Shown: positions 7,355 to 15,963, counted from the stretch's first letter. The stretch: DNA of 26,467 nucleotides from an uncultured Oscillospiraceae bacterium (GCA_900768135.1 CAAGBT010000086.1:1-26467); one strand, 5' to 3'. The notes: a model not told the origin generated them from the letters alone. Translations and numbers: made by a program.

Positions 7355-8344
7355 ATGAAAAAGTTCTTAGCTCTGCTGCTCTCCGTCGTTATGGTCCTCG
7401 CTCTTGTCGCCTGCGGCGGCGAGAAGACTGACGACACCCAGAACAATGACGGTGAACAGACCTCTACCGAACCCACTGCCATTACCCTGGCGACCGGCGG
7501 CACCTCCGGCACCTACTATGCTGTCGGCGGCGTCATGAAGACCGTTCTCGATTCCAAGCTGACCCTCTCCTCCCTGAACGTTGAGTCCACCGGCGCTTCC
7601 GTTGCGAACGTCAACATGATCACCGACGGTCAGGCCCAGATGGCCATCCTCCAGTCCGACGTTATCAACTACGCGCACGAAGGCACTTACTCCTTCGAGG
7701 GCGCTCCCGAAGATAACGCTCTGTGGGTTGCCGGTATCTACAACGAGACCGTTCAGATCCTTGCCAAGCCCGGCATCAACACCGTTGCCGACCTCAAGGG
7801 CAAGACCATCTGCGTGGGCGACGTTGGTTCCGGTACCGAGATCAACGCCTGGCAGGTCCTCAAGGCTGCCGGCCTGACCGAGACTGACGTGAACGCGGTG
7901 AACGGCTCCTTCCAGGATGGCGTTGACCAGCTCAAGGATGGCAAGATCGACGCCGCTTTCACCGTTGCCGGCGCTCCCACCACCGCTATCGTTGACTATG
8001 CTACCACCAACACCCTGAACCTCATCTCCCTCACCGACGAGGAACTCGCCGCCATCCAGGCCGAGTATCCGTTCCTGATCCGTGACGACCTGCCCTCCAC
8101 CACCTATACCGGCATGACCGGCGATGTCGTCTGCGTCGCCATTCAGGCTACTCTCGTTGCTTCCAAGGATCTGAGCGAGGACGTCGTTTATGAGTTCCTC
8201 AAGGCCATGTTCGACAACAAGGACGAACTGGTTGTCGGCCACGCCAAGTTCGGTTTCCTGGATGCCACCTCTGCTTCCGCCGGTGCTACCGTTCCCATGC
8301 ATCCCGGTGCTGAGAAGTACTACAAGGAAGTTGGCGTTCTGTAA
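7355..8344 (+). CDS. TAXI-family TRAP transporter solute-binding lipoprotein
   Basis: The 329-residue protein begins MKKFLALLLSVVMVLALVAC, a lipoprotein signal with Cys20, so it sits on the outer membrane face. The mature part has the TAXI-family opening ITLATGGTSGTYYAVGG (near residue 43), followed by QAQMAILQSDVINYAHEG and a helix-rich C-terminal lobe. Such proteins capture a small organic acid or similar solute for a Na+- or H+-driven TRAP permease; glutamate is one known ligand, but the substrate here cannot be read from sequence. The ATG at 7355 follows AAAGGAG. An in-frame ATG at 7223 would put 44 residues before the signal and is unlikely. It is the first gene of the operon with the DUF1850 protein and the permease. 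Confidence 0.93.
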   Translation: MKKFLALLLSVVMVLALVACGGEKTDDTQNNDGEQTSTEPTAITLATGGTSGTYYAVGGVMKTVLDSKLTLSSLNVESTGASVANVNMITDGQAQMAILQSDVINYAHEGTYSFEGAPEDNALWVAGIYNETVQILAKPGINTVADLKGKTICVGDVGSGTEINAWQVLKAAGLTETDVNAVNGSFQDGVDQLKDGKIDAAFTVAGAPTTAIVDYATTNTLNLISLTDEELAAIQAEYPFLIRDDLPSTTYTGMTGDVVCVAIQATLVASKDLSEDVVYEFLKAMFDNKDELVVGHAKFGFLDATSASAGATVPMHPGAEKYYKEVGVL

Positions 8345-8375
8345 GCAGAACAGCAACTGCTGAAAGTGTATTGAC

Positions 8376-8888
8376 GTGAGGTCAAATTTACGGAGATACA
8401 TAGCTGCGGCCGCCGCAATGATTTTAATTATTGCGGCGGCTGCCGTATTGATTCCCCGCGCAGGCTACTATCTTACCCTGCGCAACCGCGACACGGGAGA
8501 AGTCTACGCCCGCTACCGGATCGGCGAGGGCGACCGCTTTTCCGTAACGTTCATCCATTCTGTCAACAAATACCCCCTGACCGATACCTACGAAATCGAA
8601 AACAAAACGATCTATGTGGAAGAGACGACCTACTGCTCGTTCGGCGCGGGCGTTCAGACGGAACTGAACCCCGGCGAGACGCTGGATAAGGTCTATATCG
8701 ACCGGCCTGATTACAAGGGCTGGGCGATGGTCATCGGAAACATCCATCAGGACAGGACCAACGTCGGTTACATTGTCGGCACGGTCTCCGACCATGTGCT
8801 GAATGTAAACGGCGAAGATGTCAGTCTGCGTGATTTGTGTGGAAAAAACGCGCCCGTGCGCTTTAACTACGAGTTCTGGCTCTTTTAA
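8376..8888 (+). CDS. DUF1850 family membrane-anchored protein of a TRAP operon
   Basis: This 170-residue protein has one N-terminal membrane helix (residues 8-27, IAAAAAMILIIAAAAVLIP) and an outside domain. Residues 50-80 contain FSVTFIHSVNKYPLTDTYEI, the pattern I associate with DUF1850. Members of that family often sit between a TAXI binding protein and a fused TRAP permease, as here; their exact job is unknown. The start is GTG at 8376 with only a weak ribosome binding site; the next ATG lies inside the membrane helix. It follows the TAXI gene by 31 bp. Confidence 0.78.
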   Translation: MRSNLRRYIAAAAAMILIIAAAAVLIPRAGYYLTLRNRDTGEVYARYRIGEGDRFSVTFIHSVNKYPLTDTYEIENKTIYVEETTYCSFGAGVQTELNPGETLDKVYIDRPDYKGWAMVIGNIHQDRTNVGYIVGTVSDHVLNVNGEDVSLRDLCGKNAPVRFNYEFWLF

Positions 8889-8933
8889 TGGCGCACAGAC
8901 GCTCGATAATAGAAACAAGGAGGAAATTGCATC

Positions 8934-11075
8934 ATGGCTGAAAATGAAAACCTCAACAATGCTGCGGCCGGCGTTGACGTCGGCACGATGGAAGATGTTG
9001 AGGCAATAATGAAAAAGTACGACCGTGAGTCGAACACGCGCATCTGGGAGGGTACGCCCAAAAAGATCCTGCGTGTCTTCACGGCGGCTTTCGGTATTTT
9101 CCTGATCGTTATGAATATGTGGCTGAAGATGGATGAGCGTGCGCGCCGTCCGATCTTCCTGGGTCTTGTCATCCTGCTCGTGTTCATCTACTACCCGTTG
9201 AAGAAGGGTTCCCAGAAGGTCAACTATATGCCCTGGTACGATATCGCACTGGCGCTGGTCGGCTCGTTCTGCTACTTCTTCTATCCCCTGAACCTCAAGG
9301 CGATCGTTGGCGTCGGCACCCGTATCCAGAAGATCTTCACTATTCAGATCGGCGATACGACGATCCCGCTGCTGATTGTATTTGCCATTGTCGGTACGCT
9401 CATCCTGGTCGAGTGCTGCCGCCGCGTGGTCGGTATGCCGATCATCTGCGTGGCCGCCGTGTTCGTGCTTTACGCCTTTGTCGGCGCGGGCAAGAACCTC
9501 ACGACCGTTATGTATAACCTCTTCTACACCACCACCGGTATCCTCGGCACTCCGATCGGCGTCTGCTCCACCTACATCGCGCTGTTCGTTATCTTCGGCG
9601 CGTTTCTGGAGGCCACAGGCGTTGCAAACTTCTTCATCGACTGCGCGAACGCGCTGGTCGGCTGGGCGAGCGGCGGTCCTGCGAAGGTCGCGGTCGTTTC
9701 CTCCGCCCTCTGCGGTATGGTTTCCGGCTCCTCCGTCGGCAACACCGTTACCACCGGCTCCGTCACCATCCCGATGATGAAGAAGACCGGCTATCCGCCG
9801 GAGTTCGCCGGCGCTGTTGAGGCGGCTGCCTCCACCGGCGGTCAGATCATGCCCCCGATCATGGGCGCTGCTGCGTTCCTGATGGCGGAAATGGTCGATG
9901 TCGCCTATGCCGATATCATCGTGCGTGCGATCCTGCCCGCATTCCTGTACTTCCTCGGTATCTTCCTCGGCGTTCACTTCAAGGCCAAGAAGCTCGGCCT
10001 GAAGGGTCTGCCCCGCGAGGAGCTGCCCAAGTGGAAGCTCCTGCTCCCGATGATCTACCTTATCCTCCCGCTGGTCGTTCTGGTCTACATGATCATGGTC
10101 GGCTTCACGATGGCCACCGCCGCCGTGTACGCCACGGTCTACTGCGTGGTCGTCGCCATGATCAGCCGCGAAGAGGGCAAGAAGAAGCTCATCATGGCGC
10201 TGCCCCTGATCCCCCTGCTGTTCATGACGCTCACCAGCCGCAGCTTTGAGCCGGGTACCTTCATGGGCGAGAACGGCACCACCCTGTGCCTGCTCATCGC
10301 GCTGGCGCTGATCGTTGTCAACTACATCATCAGCAAGTCCAACAGCAAGAGCTTGCCCACCATCATCGACGCCTTTGAAAACGGCGGCAAGAACTGCCTG
10401 AGCGTCGGTATCGCCTGCGGTATGGCCGGTATCATCGCCGGCGTCGTCACCATGACCGGTCTCGGCCAGGTGCTCATCAGCGCGATCGTCAGCCTGTCCA
10501 ACGGTCACCTGATCATCGCCCTGGTGCTGACGATGCTCTGCTGCATCGTGCTCGGCATGGGCGTTCCCACCACCGCGAACTACATCATCATGGCCACCAC
10601 CTGCGCGCCGATCCTTGCCACCGGTATGGGCCTCAACCTGATGGCTGCCCATATGTTCTGCTTCTACTTCGGTATCGTCGCGGACATCACCCCGCCGGTC
10701 GCACTGGCTGCCTATGCAGGCTCCGCCATTGCCAAGGCTCCCCCGATGAAGACCGCCTGGAACGCCACCCGCCTTGCCATTGCGGCGTTCATCATTCCCT
10801 ATATCTTCGCTTACAATAACGCGATGATCTTCGTCGGTGAAGAAGTCAACTTCCTGAACGTCGCCTCCATCACGATCTCCGCAACGCTCGGTATGGCGTC
10901 CATTGCTGCTGGCCTGATGGGCTACCTGGCCCGCGACATGAAGTGGATCAGCCGCGCGGCTTTGATCATCGGCGGTCTGCTGATGGTCTATCCCGGTACG
11001 GTCACCGACCTGATCGGCTTTGCGATCCTGGCTGCGATCTTCGCTGTTCAGAAGTTCACGACCATCGAGATCTGA
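8934..11075 (+). CDS. TRAP transporter fused permease (4TM/12TM type)
   Basis: A 713-residue integral membrane protein with many hydrophobic segments. After a polar N-terminus of about 40 residues it has a small four-helix part (DctQ-like, to about residue 180) and a large DctM-like part. The latter has typical signatures: GMVSGSSVGNTVTTGSVTIP, STGGQIMPPIMGAAAFLMAE, and further on LGMGVPTTANYIIMATTCAP and GIVADITPPVALAAYAGS. Fused permeases of this type work with TAXI binding proteins and use an ion gradient rather than ATP. The ATG at 8934 follows AAGGAGG. It ends the three-gene operon and is followed by a UUCG-loop terminator. Confidence 0.95.
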   Translation: MAENENLNNAAAGVDVGTMEDVEAIMKKYDRESNTRIWEGTPKKILRVFTAAFGIFLIVMNMWLKMDERARRPIFLGLVILLVFIYYPLKKGSQKVNYMPWYDIALALVGSFCYFFYPLNLKAIVGVGTRIQKIFTIQIGDTTIPLLIVFAIVGTLILVECCRRVVGMPIICVAAVFVLYAFVGAGKNLTTVMYNLFYTTTGILGTPIGVCSTYIALFVIFGAFLEATGVANFFIDCANALVGWASGGPAKVAVVSSALCGMVSGSSVGNTVTTGSVTIPMMKKTGYPPEFAGAVEAAASTGGQIMPPIMGAAAFLMAEMVDVAYADIIVRAILPAFLYFLGIFLGVHFKAKKLGLKGLPREELPKWKLLLPMIYLILPLVVLVYMIMVGFTMATAAVYATVYCVVVAMISREEGKKKLIMALPLIPLLFMTLTSRSFEPGTFMGENGTTLCLLIALALIVVNYIISKSNSKSLPTIIDAFENGGKNCLSVGIACGMAGIIAGVVTMTGLGQVLISAIVSLSNGHLIIALVLTMLCCIVLGMGVPTTANYIIMATTCAPILATGMGLNLMAAHMFCFYFGIVADITPPVALAAYAGSAIAKAPPMKTAWNATRLAIAAFIIPYIFAYNNAMIFVGEEVNFLNVASITISATLGMASIAAGLMGYLARDMKWISRAALIIGGLLMVYPGTVTDLIGFAILAAIFAVQKFTTIEI

Positions 11076-11084
11076 GGATTTCAC

Positions 11085-11118
11085 AAAAAAAGAGACTGCT
11101 TCGGCAGTCTCTTTTTTT
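11085..11118 (+). terminator. Intrinsic terminator of the TRAP operon
   Basis: A perfect 15-bp stem (11085-11099 with 11104-11118), the stable TTCG tetraloop and a seven-T run. Symmetrical A- and T-tracts make it potentially bidirectional. Confidence 0.95.
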
Positions 11119-11153
11119 GCGCGCGGCGAGCAGCGCCGCTGAAAGGGATCGGG

Positions 11154-11182
11154 GCAGGCTCCTCCCGCAGGGAGGAGCCTGC
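11154..11182. repeat. 13-bp inverted repeat without T-tract
   Basis: GCAGGCTCCTCCC and its exact complement enclose a GCA loop. No run of T follows on either side, so it is not a normal terminator. It lies 74 bp before the amidase-like gene and may be an operator, an RNA stabiliser or a dispersed repeat. Confidence 0.5.
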
Positions 11183-11256
11183 ATTGCACCCGGGAAGGCC
11201 GTGCATAACCGCCTGCCGCGCCGCATAGGCTGGAAACTAACGGGAGGGATCGCGTT

Positions 11257-12000
11257 ATGCCCAGAATCTTTTTAAGCCCATCCACACAGGACTGGAACCC
11301 TTATGTTGACGGCAGCGGCAGCGAGGAGTACTGGATGAATCTGCTGGCGGACGCGCTGGAGCCGTATCTTTACGCCAACACCATTGCCTTTGTGCGCAAC
11401 ACGCCGGATATGACGGCGGCCTCGTCCATTGCGCTGGCGAACCGTCTTGGCGGGTTTGATTTTTATCTGGCGCTGCATTCCAACGCCTCGGGCGCGGGGC
11501 AGGAGGGGAAGAACCGCGGGATCATCGTTTTTTACTACCCGACCAGCAGCAACGGAAAGCGCGCTGCTGAGCTGTTCGCCGCGCAGCTCCGTATGGTCTA
11601 TCCGCTGCCCTCGCAGGTGACGGTGCAGCCCACGACCTCGCTCGGCGAGGTGCGCCAGCCCCGGTTTCCCGCAAACCTTATCGAGCTGGGCTACCACGAC
11701 AATTTTGATGATGCACGCTGGATCGAAAACAATCTGGACGCCGCCGCGCAGGCGATCGCGCGCGGCCTGACGGATTACTTCGGCCTGCCGTTCCTTTATC
11801 CGCAGCTTGTGCGCACCGGCGTTGTGACCACCGAAGGCTCGCCGCTGCTGCTGCGCGCCTATCCGGGGCTGGACGGCGCGGTCGTCGGCAGCATTCCGAA
11901 CGGCGCGGACGTACGCATTTACGGCAGCCATCAGGGCTGGTACGCGGTGGGCTATGGGGAGCAGCTCGGCTATGCGGCGCAGGCATATATCGTCGGATAA
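11257..12000 (+). CDS. N-acetylmuramoyl-L-alanine amidase-like protein with SH3 domain
   Basis: The 247-residue protein has an Amidase_3-like domain (residues 1-178) and a bacterial SH3 domain (about 186-246, TGVVTTEGSPLLLRAYPG and on). Amidase_3 enzymes cut the bond between muramic acid and the stem peptide in the cell wall. Here His74 (LALHSNA), Glu23 or Glu24 (GSEEY), and the catalytic Glu143 (LIELGYHDN) are in place. The first zinc histidine of the usual GHGG motif is absent: the strand reads LSPSTQ (residues 6-11). I recall a clostridial subgroup with this LSPSTQ start. There is no signal peptide, so it may act inside the cell, be released by lysis, or be spore- or phage-related. The ATG at 11257 follows GGGAGGG. 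It appears to be a single gene. Confidence 0.82.
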   Translation: MPRIFLSPSTQDWNPYVDGSGSEEYWMNLLADALEPYLYANTIAFVRNTPDMTAASSIALANRLGGFDFYLALHSNASGAGQEGKNRGIIVFYYPTSSNGKRAAELFAAQLRMVYPLPSQVTVQPTTSLGEVRQPRFPANLIELGYHDNFDDARWIENNLDAAAQAIARGLTDYFGLPFLYPQLVRTGVVTTEGSPLLLRAYPGLDGAVVGSIPNGADVRIYGSHQGWYAVGYGEQLGYAAQAYIVG

Positions 12001-12038
12001 GCGCGGATCGCGTCTGAATTTTTGACTGCGACTTTTGC

Positions 12039-12067
12039 TTGACAGACGGTCATAAAAAGCTTACAAT
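12039..12067 (+). promoter_or_regulatory. Sigma-A promoter of rny
   Basis: A perfect TTGACA (12039-12044), a 17-bp spacer and TACAAT (12062-12067). It gives a leader of about 90 nt containing a small GGGAGA/TCTCCC hairpin. Confidence 0.88.
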
Positions 12068-12165
12068 GTTTTGTGGATTTATGGAGGGGAGAGAAGGGGA
12101 ATCTCCCGTTTGTTGATTCAAAGTCCCATTTTATAGATCGAAAACAAGACACACAGGAGGAATAC

Positions 12166-13719
12166 ATGATAAGCTATCTCTATGCCGCGCTGATTGCGGC
12201 AGGGGCGCTCGTCATTGGCATTCTTCTTGGTATTTGGATTCGCAAGAGAGCCGCCAAGCGCGCAGAGGAAAAGATTTCCAATGCCGATGAAGAGGCTCTT
12301 CGTATTGTCAACGAGGCGATCAAGAGCGCCGAAAGCAAGAAACGCGAAGTCATGTTGGAAGCGAAGGAAGATATCCTGCGCTCCCGAAACGAATACGAGA
12401 AGGAAGTCAAGGAACGCCGCGCCGAGCAGCAGAAGCAGGAGCGCAGGCTCCAGCAGAAGGAGGAAAACCTCGACCGCAAGACGGACGCGCTGGAAAAGCG
12501 CGAGGAGGCCCTCAACCAGAAGCATGCCGCGCTGGATAAGGAAAACGAAGAGATCAAGATCATCAAGCGCAGCCAGACCGAAATGCTCGAGCGCATTTCC
12601 GGTTTCACTGCCGAAGACGCCAAGAAGTACCTGATCGACCAGGTCGAGAGCGAGGTCACACACGAGACCGCGCTCAAGATCAAGGAGCTTGAGCAGCGCG
12701 CCAAGGAAGAGGCCGATTCCCGCGCCCGCGAGATCGTCGCCTCTGCCATCCAGCGCTGCGCCGCCGACCATGTCGCCGAGATCACCGTCAGTGTGGTTCC
12801 CCTGCCCAATGACGAGATGAAAGGCCGCATCATCGGCCGCGAAGGCCGCAACATCCGCACCATCGAAACGCTTACGGGCGTCGATCTGATCATCGACGAT
12901 ACGCCTGAGGCGATCACGGTGTCCTGCTTCGAGCCGGTGCGCCGCGAGGTCGCGCGCCTGGCGCTTGAAAAGCTCATTGCCGATGGCCGCATCCATCCTA
13001 CGCACATTGAGGAAATGGTCAACAAGGCGCGCCGCGAGGTGGACGCCGTCATCAAGTCCGAGGGCGAGCGCGCCGTGCTGGAGACCGGCATCCGCGGCCT
13101 GCATCCCGAGCTTGTGAAGATGCTTGGCCGCCTGCATTACCGCACGAGCTACGGCCAGAACGTTCTGCAGCACTCCATCGAGGTCTCGCATCTTGCCGGC
13201 ATGATGGCCGCCGAGCTGGGCGCCGATGTTTACGCCGCCAAGCGCGCGGGCCTGCTGCATGATATCGGCAAGTCCGTGGATCATGAGATGGAAGGCACGC
13301 ACGTCGCGCTCGGCGTGGAGTTCCTGCGCAAGTACCACGAGAAGGACGATATCATCCATGCAGTGCAGGCACACCACAACGATGTGGAGCCGCAGACCAT
13401 CGTTGCCTGCCTTGTTCAGGCGGCAGATGCGATCTCTGCCGCCCGTCCCGGCGCCCGCCGCGAGAATTTGGAGAACTACATCAAGCGCCTTGAGCAGCTT
13501 GAGGAGATCACCGGCAGCTATCCCGGCGTGGACAAGGCCTATGCCATTCAGGCCGGACGCGAGGTGCGCGTAATGGTCAAGCCCGAGCAGGTCAGCGAGG
13601 ATGAGATGGTCATTCTGGCCCGTGAGCTTGCCAAGAAGATCGAAGAGGGAATGGAATATCCCGGACAGATCAAGGTTCACGTTCTGCGCGAAACGACCGC
13701 AATCGAGTATGCCAAATAA
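12166..13719 (+). CDS. rny: Ribonuclease Y
   Basis: From the ATG at 12166 (after AGGAGG) the product has 517 residues, the usual RNase Y length; the open frame continues upstream but without a suitable start. One N-terminal membrane helix (residues 5-23) anchors it to the inner face. Residues 25-190 form a long charged coiled coil. A KH RNA-binding domain has GRIIGREGRN at 220-229, and the catalytic HD domain has LLHDIGK with His365-Asp366. RNase Y is an endonuclease that starts mRNA decay in Firmicutes. It has its own strong promoter and terminator and lies just upstream of ymdB, a widely conserved pairing. Confidence 0.97.
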   Translation: MISYLYAALIAAGALVIGILLGIWIRKRAAKRAEEKISNADEEALRIVNEAIKSAESKKREVMLEAKEDILRSRNEYEKEVKERRAEQQKQERRLQQKEENLDRKTDALEKREEALNQKHAALDKENEEIKIIKRSQTEMLERISGFTAEDAKKYLIDQVESEVTHETALKIKELEQRAKEEADSRAREIVASAIQRCAADHVAEITVSVVPLPNDEMKGRIIGREGRNIRTIETLTGVDLIIDDTPEAITVSCFEPVRREVARLALEKLIADGRIHPTHIEEMVNKARREVDAVIKSEGERAVLETGIRGLHPELVKMLGRLHYRTSYGQNVLQHSIEVSHLAGMMAAELGADVYAAKRAGLLHDIGKSVDHEMEGTHVALGVEFLRKYHEKDDIIHAVQAHHNDVEPQTIVACLVQAADAISAARPGARRENLENYIKRLEQLEEITGSYPGVDKAYAIQAGREVRVMVKPEQVSEDEMVILARELAKKIEEGMEYPGQIKVHVLRETTAIEYAK

Positions 13720-13721
13720 TG

Positions 13722-13751
13722 AAAAGGCTCCGGCATTGCCGGAGCCTTTTT
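13722..13751 (+). terminator. Intrinsic terminator of rny
   Basis: A 13-bp perfect stem (13722-13734 with 13738-13750), an ATT loop and a T-run. It lies between rny and ymdB, so the two are at least partly separate units. Confidence 0.93.
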
Positions 13752-13758
13752 GATTTGC

Positions 13759-13787
13759 TTGCCTTTTTGCCGCCGCCTTGCTATACT
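13759..13787 (+). promoter_or_regulatory. Promoter of ymdB
   Basis: TTGCCT (13759-13764), a 17-bp spacer and TATACT (13782-13787), 29 bp before the ATG. Confidence 0.72.
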
Positions 13788-13816
13788 GAAAAAAACGGAA
13801 CGGACGGAGGACACCC

Positions 13817-14596
13817 ATGCAGTATCATATTCTGGCGGTCGGCGACGTGGTGGGCGGCTGCGGCGTCAGCCATCTGGAGCGCCATCTGCGCGCCGTGAAA
13901 AAATTGAAAGACGTTCATTTCACCGTTGTCAACGGCGAGAATGCCGCCATGGTCGGCCTGACGCGCGCCGATGCGGAACGCATTTTTGCCGCCGGAGCGG
14001 ACGTGATCACGCTGGGGAACCACAGCTTTGCCAAAGTGCAGATCGCAGACTATCTGGACGACTGCCCCTATATTCTGCGCCCGCATAACCTCGGCGCGCG
14101 CCTGCCGGGGCGCGGCTTCGGCGTTTACGACTGCGGGCGCGCGCGCATCGCAGTGATGAATCTCATCGGCCGCTGCGACCTTGCATTCCATGCGGACAAT
14201 CCCTTCAAAGCGGCGGACACGCTGCTCAAAGATAAGGAAAAGCCGACGTTCACGCTGCTCGATTTTCACGCCGAGGCAACGAGCGAAAAGCTGGCCATGG
14301 CCTATTATCTTGACGGGCGCGTCAGCGCCGTCTGGGGAACGCACACCCATGTGCCGACGGCGGATGAGGAGGTATTTCCCAAGGGAACGGGCTACATCAC
14401 GGACCTTGGCATGACGGGCGCGGTGCGCAGTGTGCTGGGGATCGCGCCGGAGCAGTCGGTGGAGACCTTTCTGGGCGGACTTCCCGGGCGGTACCGGGAG
14501 CCATCGGGCGGCGGCTGCAAGATGCAGGGCGCGATCTTTACGCTGGATGACAAGACGGGACTCTGCACGGCGGTGGAGCGCGTCGATATCCGCTGA
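13817..14596 (+). CDS. ymdB: YmdB-type metallophosphoesterase (TIGR00282 family)
   Basis: The 259-residue protein matches the YmdB family in length and metal ligands: Asp10 (VGDVVG), Glu41-Asn42 (NGENA), Asn68-His69 (LGNHSF), a His in DFHAEATSEK, and two His in GTHTHVPTADE. In Bacillus, YmdB hydrolyses 2',3'-cyclic nucleotides or cAMP and affects sporulation and biofilm choice, perhaps by acting on RNase Y products. Its place directly after rny supports the call. The ATG at 13817 follows CGGAGGAC. It uses its own promoter and is followed by an SbcD-like gene 22 bp later, which probably shares its transcript. Confidence 0.92.
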   Translation: MQYHILAVGDVVGGCGVSHLERHLRAVKKLKDVHFTVVNGENAAMVGLTRADAERIFAAGADVITLGNHSFAKVQIADYLDDCPYILRPHNLGARLPGRGFGVYDCGRARIAVMNLIGRCDLAFHADNPFKAADTLLKDKEKPTFTLLDFHAEATSEKLAMAYYLDGRVSAVWGTHTHVPTADEEVFPKGTGYITDLGMTGAVRSVLGIAPEQSVETFLGGLPGRYREPSGGGCKMQGAIFTLDDKTGLCTAVERVDIR

Positions 14597-14618
14597 GTGC
14601 GGGGAAAAGAGGGATACC

Positions 14619-15713
14619 ATGGGCGTGAAGCTTGTCCACGCGGCAGACTTCCATCTGGACAGTGCATTTGGCGCGCTGAGCGGCGAGCAGGCAAAGCTGC
14701 GCCGCCGCGAGAGCCGGGAGCTGCTGCTGCGGCTTTCAAATTATGTCAATCAAAATGAGATCAACATCGTGCTGCTGGCGGGCGATTTGTTCGACGGCGA
14801 AACGGTGTACCGCGAGACGCTTGAGCAGCTGCTTGAAGCGCTGGGGACGATGCGCGCGCGGGTGTTCATTGCGCCCGGCAACCACGACCCGTACCGCGCG
14901 GGATCGCCCTATGCGGCGTTGGACTGGCCGGAAAACGTGCATATTTTCACCTCGCGCACGATCGAGTGCGTGGCGCTGCCGGAGTGGAACACCGCCGTTT
15001 ACGGCGCGGCATTTACGGAAAGCGCGCAGGAAGAAAGCCTGCTGGCGGATTTTTGCGCGCCGGATGACGGGATGACGCATCTGATGGTGCTGCACGGCGA
15101 GCTTGCCGCCGGCGCTTCGCGCTATGATCCCATCACGAAAGAGCAGATCGCGGGCAGCGGGCTGGACTATCTTGCCCTCGGCCACACGCACCAGCATGAT
15201 GGGGTTCACCACGCGGGGAAAACGGCCTATGCCTACGCCGGCTGCCCGGAGGGGCGCGGCTTTGACGAGCTGGGCGAGAAGGGGATCCTTGCAGGGACGG
15301 TGGAGTGCGGAAGGGCGCAGATGCAGTTCGTTCCCTTCGCGCGCCGCCGGTACGAGGCGCTGCGCGTGGACGTAACGGGAAAATCGCCGGAGGATGCGCT
15401 GCGTACCGCGCTGCCGCAGATGACGGCGCGCGATATTTACCGCGTTGTGCTGACCGGCGAGACAGACGAGCGCGGCGTGGATCTGGAAAGACTTGAAGAG
15501 CGCTTTGCGCCGGACTTCTTCTATCTTGAGGTGCGCGATGAGACCCGCATCGGCGCGGACGTCTGGGCGCGCGCGGAAGAGGACTCGCTGCGGGGAATGT
15601 TTCTGCGCACGCTGCGGGAAAAATATGACGCGGCGCAGGACGACGCGGAACGCGCACAGATCGACCTGGCCGTGCGCTTCGGGCTGGCTGCGCTCGACGG
15701 GCGCGATATGTGA
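14619..15713 (+). CDS. SbcD/YhaO-like DNA repair metallophosphoesterase
   Basis: This 364-residue protein has the complete metallophosphoesterase motif series: ADFHLD (Asp10, His12), AGDLFD, GNHDPY, LHGE, and GHTHQH. It is close to the YhaO/SbcD/Mre11 branch, nucleases that trim DNA ends. These normally work with a long coiled-coil ATPase (SbcC/YhaN) encoded next door, but no such gene follows here. The C-terminal 100 residues, with VDVTGKSPEDAL, resemble the capping region of YhaO. The ATG at 14619 has a weak AGAGGG site. It follows ymdB by 22 bp and is followed by a 62-residue ORF. Confidence 0.88.
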   Translation: MGVKLVHAADFHLDSAFGALSGEQAKLRRRESRELLLRLSNYVNQNEINIVLLAGDLFDGETVYRETLEQLLEALGTMRARVFIAPGNHDPYRAGSPYAALDWPENVHIFTSRTIECVALPEWNTAVYGAAFTESAQEESLLADFCAPDDGMTHLMVLHGELAAGASRYDPITKEQIAGSGLDYLALGHTHQHDGVHHAGKTAYAYAGCPEGRGFDELGEKGILAGTVECGRAQMQFVPFARRRYEALRVDVTGKSPEDALRTALPQMTARDIYRVVLTGETDERGVDLERLEERFAPDFFYLEVRDETRIGADVWARAEEDSLRGMFLRTLREKYDAAQDDAERAQIDLAVRFGLAALDGRDM

Positions 15714-15728
15714 AGGAGGCGGAGAGCG

Positions 15729-15917
15729 ATGTCTACATTTTTCAGCTGGCAGAAGGAAGAGAAAAAGACGCTGCTGCTTGGCGCGGGGATGAAGCGATGC
15801 TGGGGCTTTGCCGAAGTTCCCTACGATGCGCGCAGCCTTGCGCGCTGCGCGGAGCTGCTGCTGAGGGCGGCGCTTCAGCTGCGGCGCGGCTTCCGGCGGA
15901 GCGGCCGGGCAAAATGA
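15729..15917 (+). CDS. Small basic protein of unknown function
   Basis: A 62-residue ORF with an AAGGAGG site at the right distance from the ATG at 15729. It starts 15 bp after the nuclease gene and ends 2 bp before a terminator. The product, which starts MSTFFSWQKEEKKTLLLGAG, has a basic C-terminus (RRGFRRSGRAK) and no family I recognise. A second frame (15710-15967) overlaps it but runs through the terminator. Position and ribosome binding site are the only support; it might replace part of the missing SbcC-like partner, but nothing in the sequence shows this. Confidence 0.55.
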   Translation: MSTFFSWQKEEKKTLLLGAGMKRCWGFAEVPYDARSLARCAELLLRAALQLRRGFRRSGRAK

Positions 15918-15919
15918 CA

Positions 15920-15954
15920 AAAAGGGCTGAAGAGAACGTCTTTTCAGCCCTTTT
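15920..15954 (+). terminator. Intrinsic terminator after the SbcD-like gene pair
   Basis: A 16-bp stem with one G-T pair (15920-15935 with 15939-15954) and an ACG loop, with T-rich 3' arm. It separates the nuclease unit from the two-component system. Confidence 0.88.
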
Positions 15955-15963
15955 GATGCGATA

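Noticed and set aside
8424..11285. A 953-codon minus-strand open frame opposite the TRAP permease
   Set aside because: Its translation is dominated by D, H, Q, R and G repeats typical of the antisense of a membrane protein gene; no ribosome binding site or homology.
12118..13818. A 566-codon minus-strand frame opposite rny
   Set aside because: Shadow of RNase Y; it would read through the rny terminator and promoter regions.
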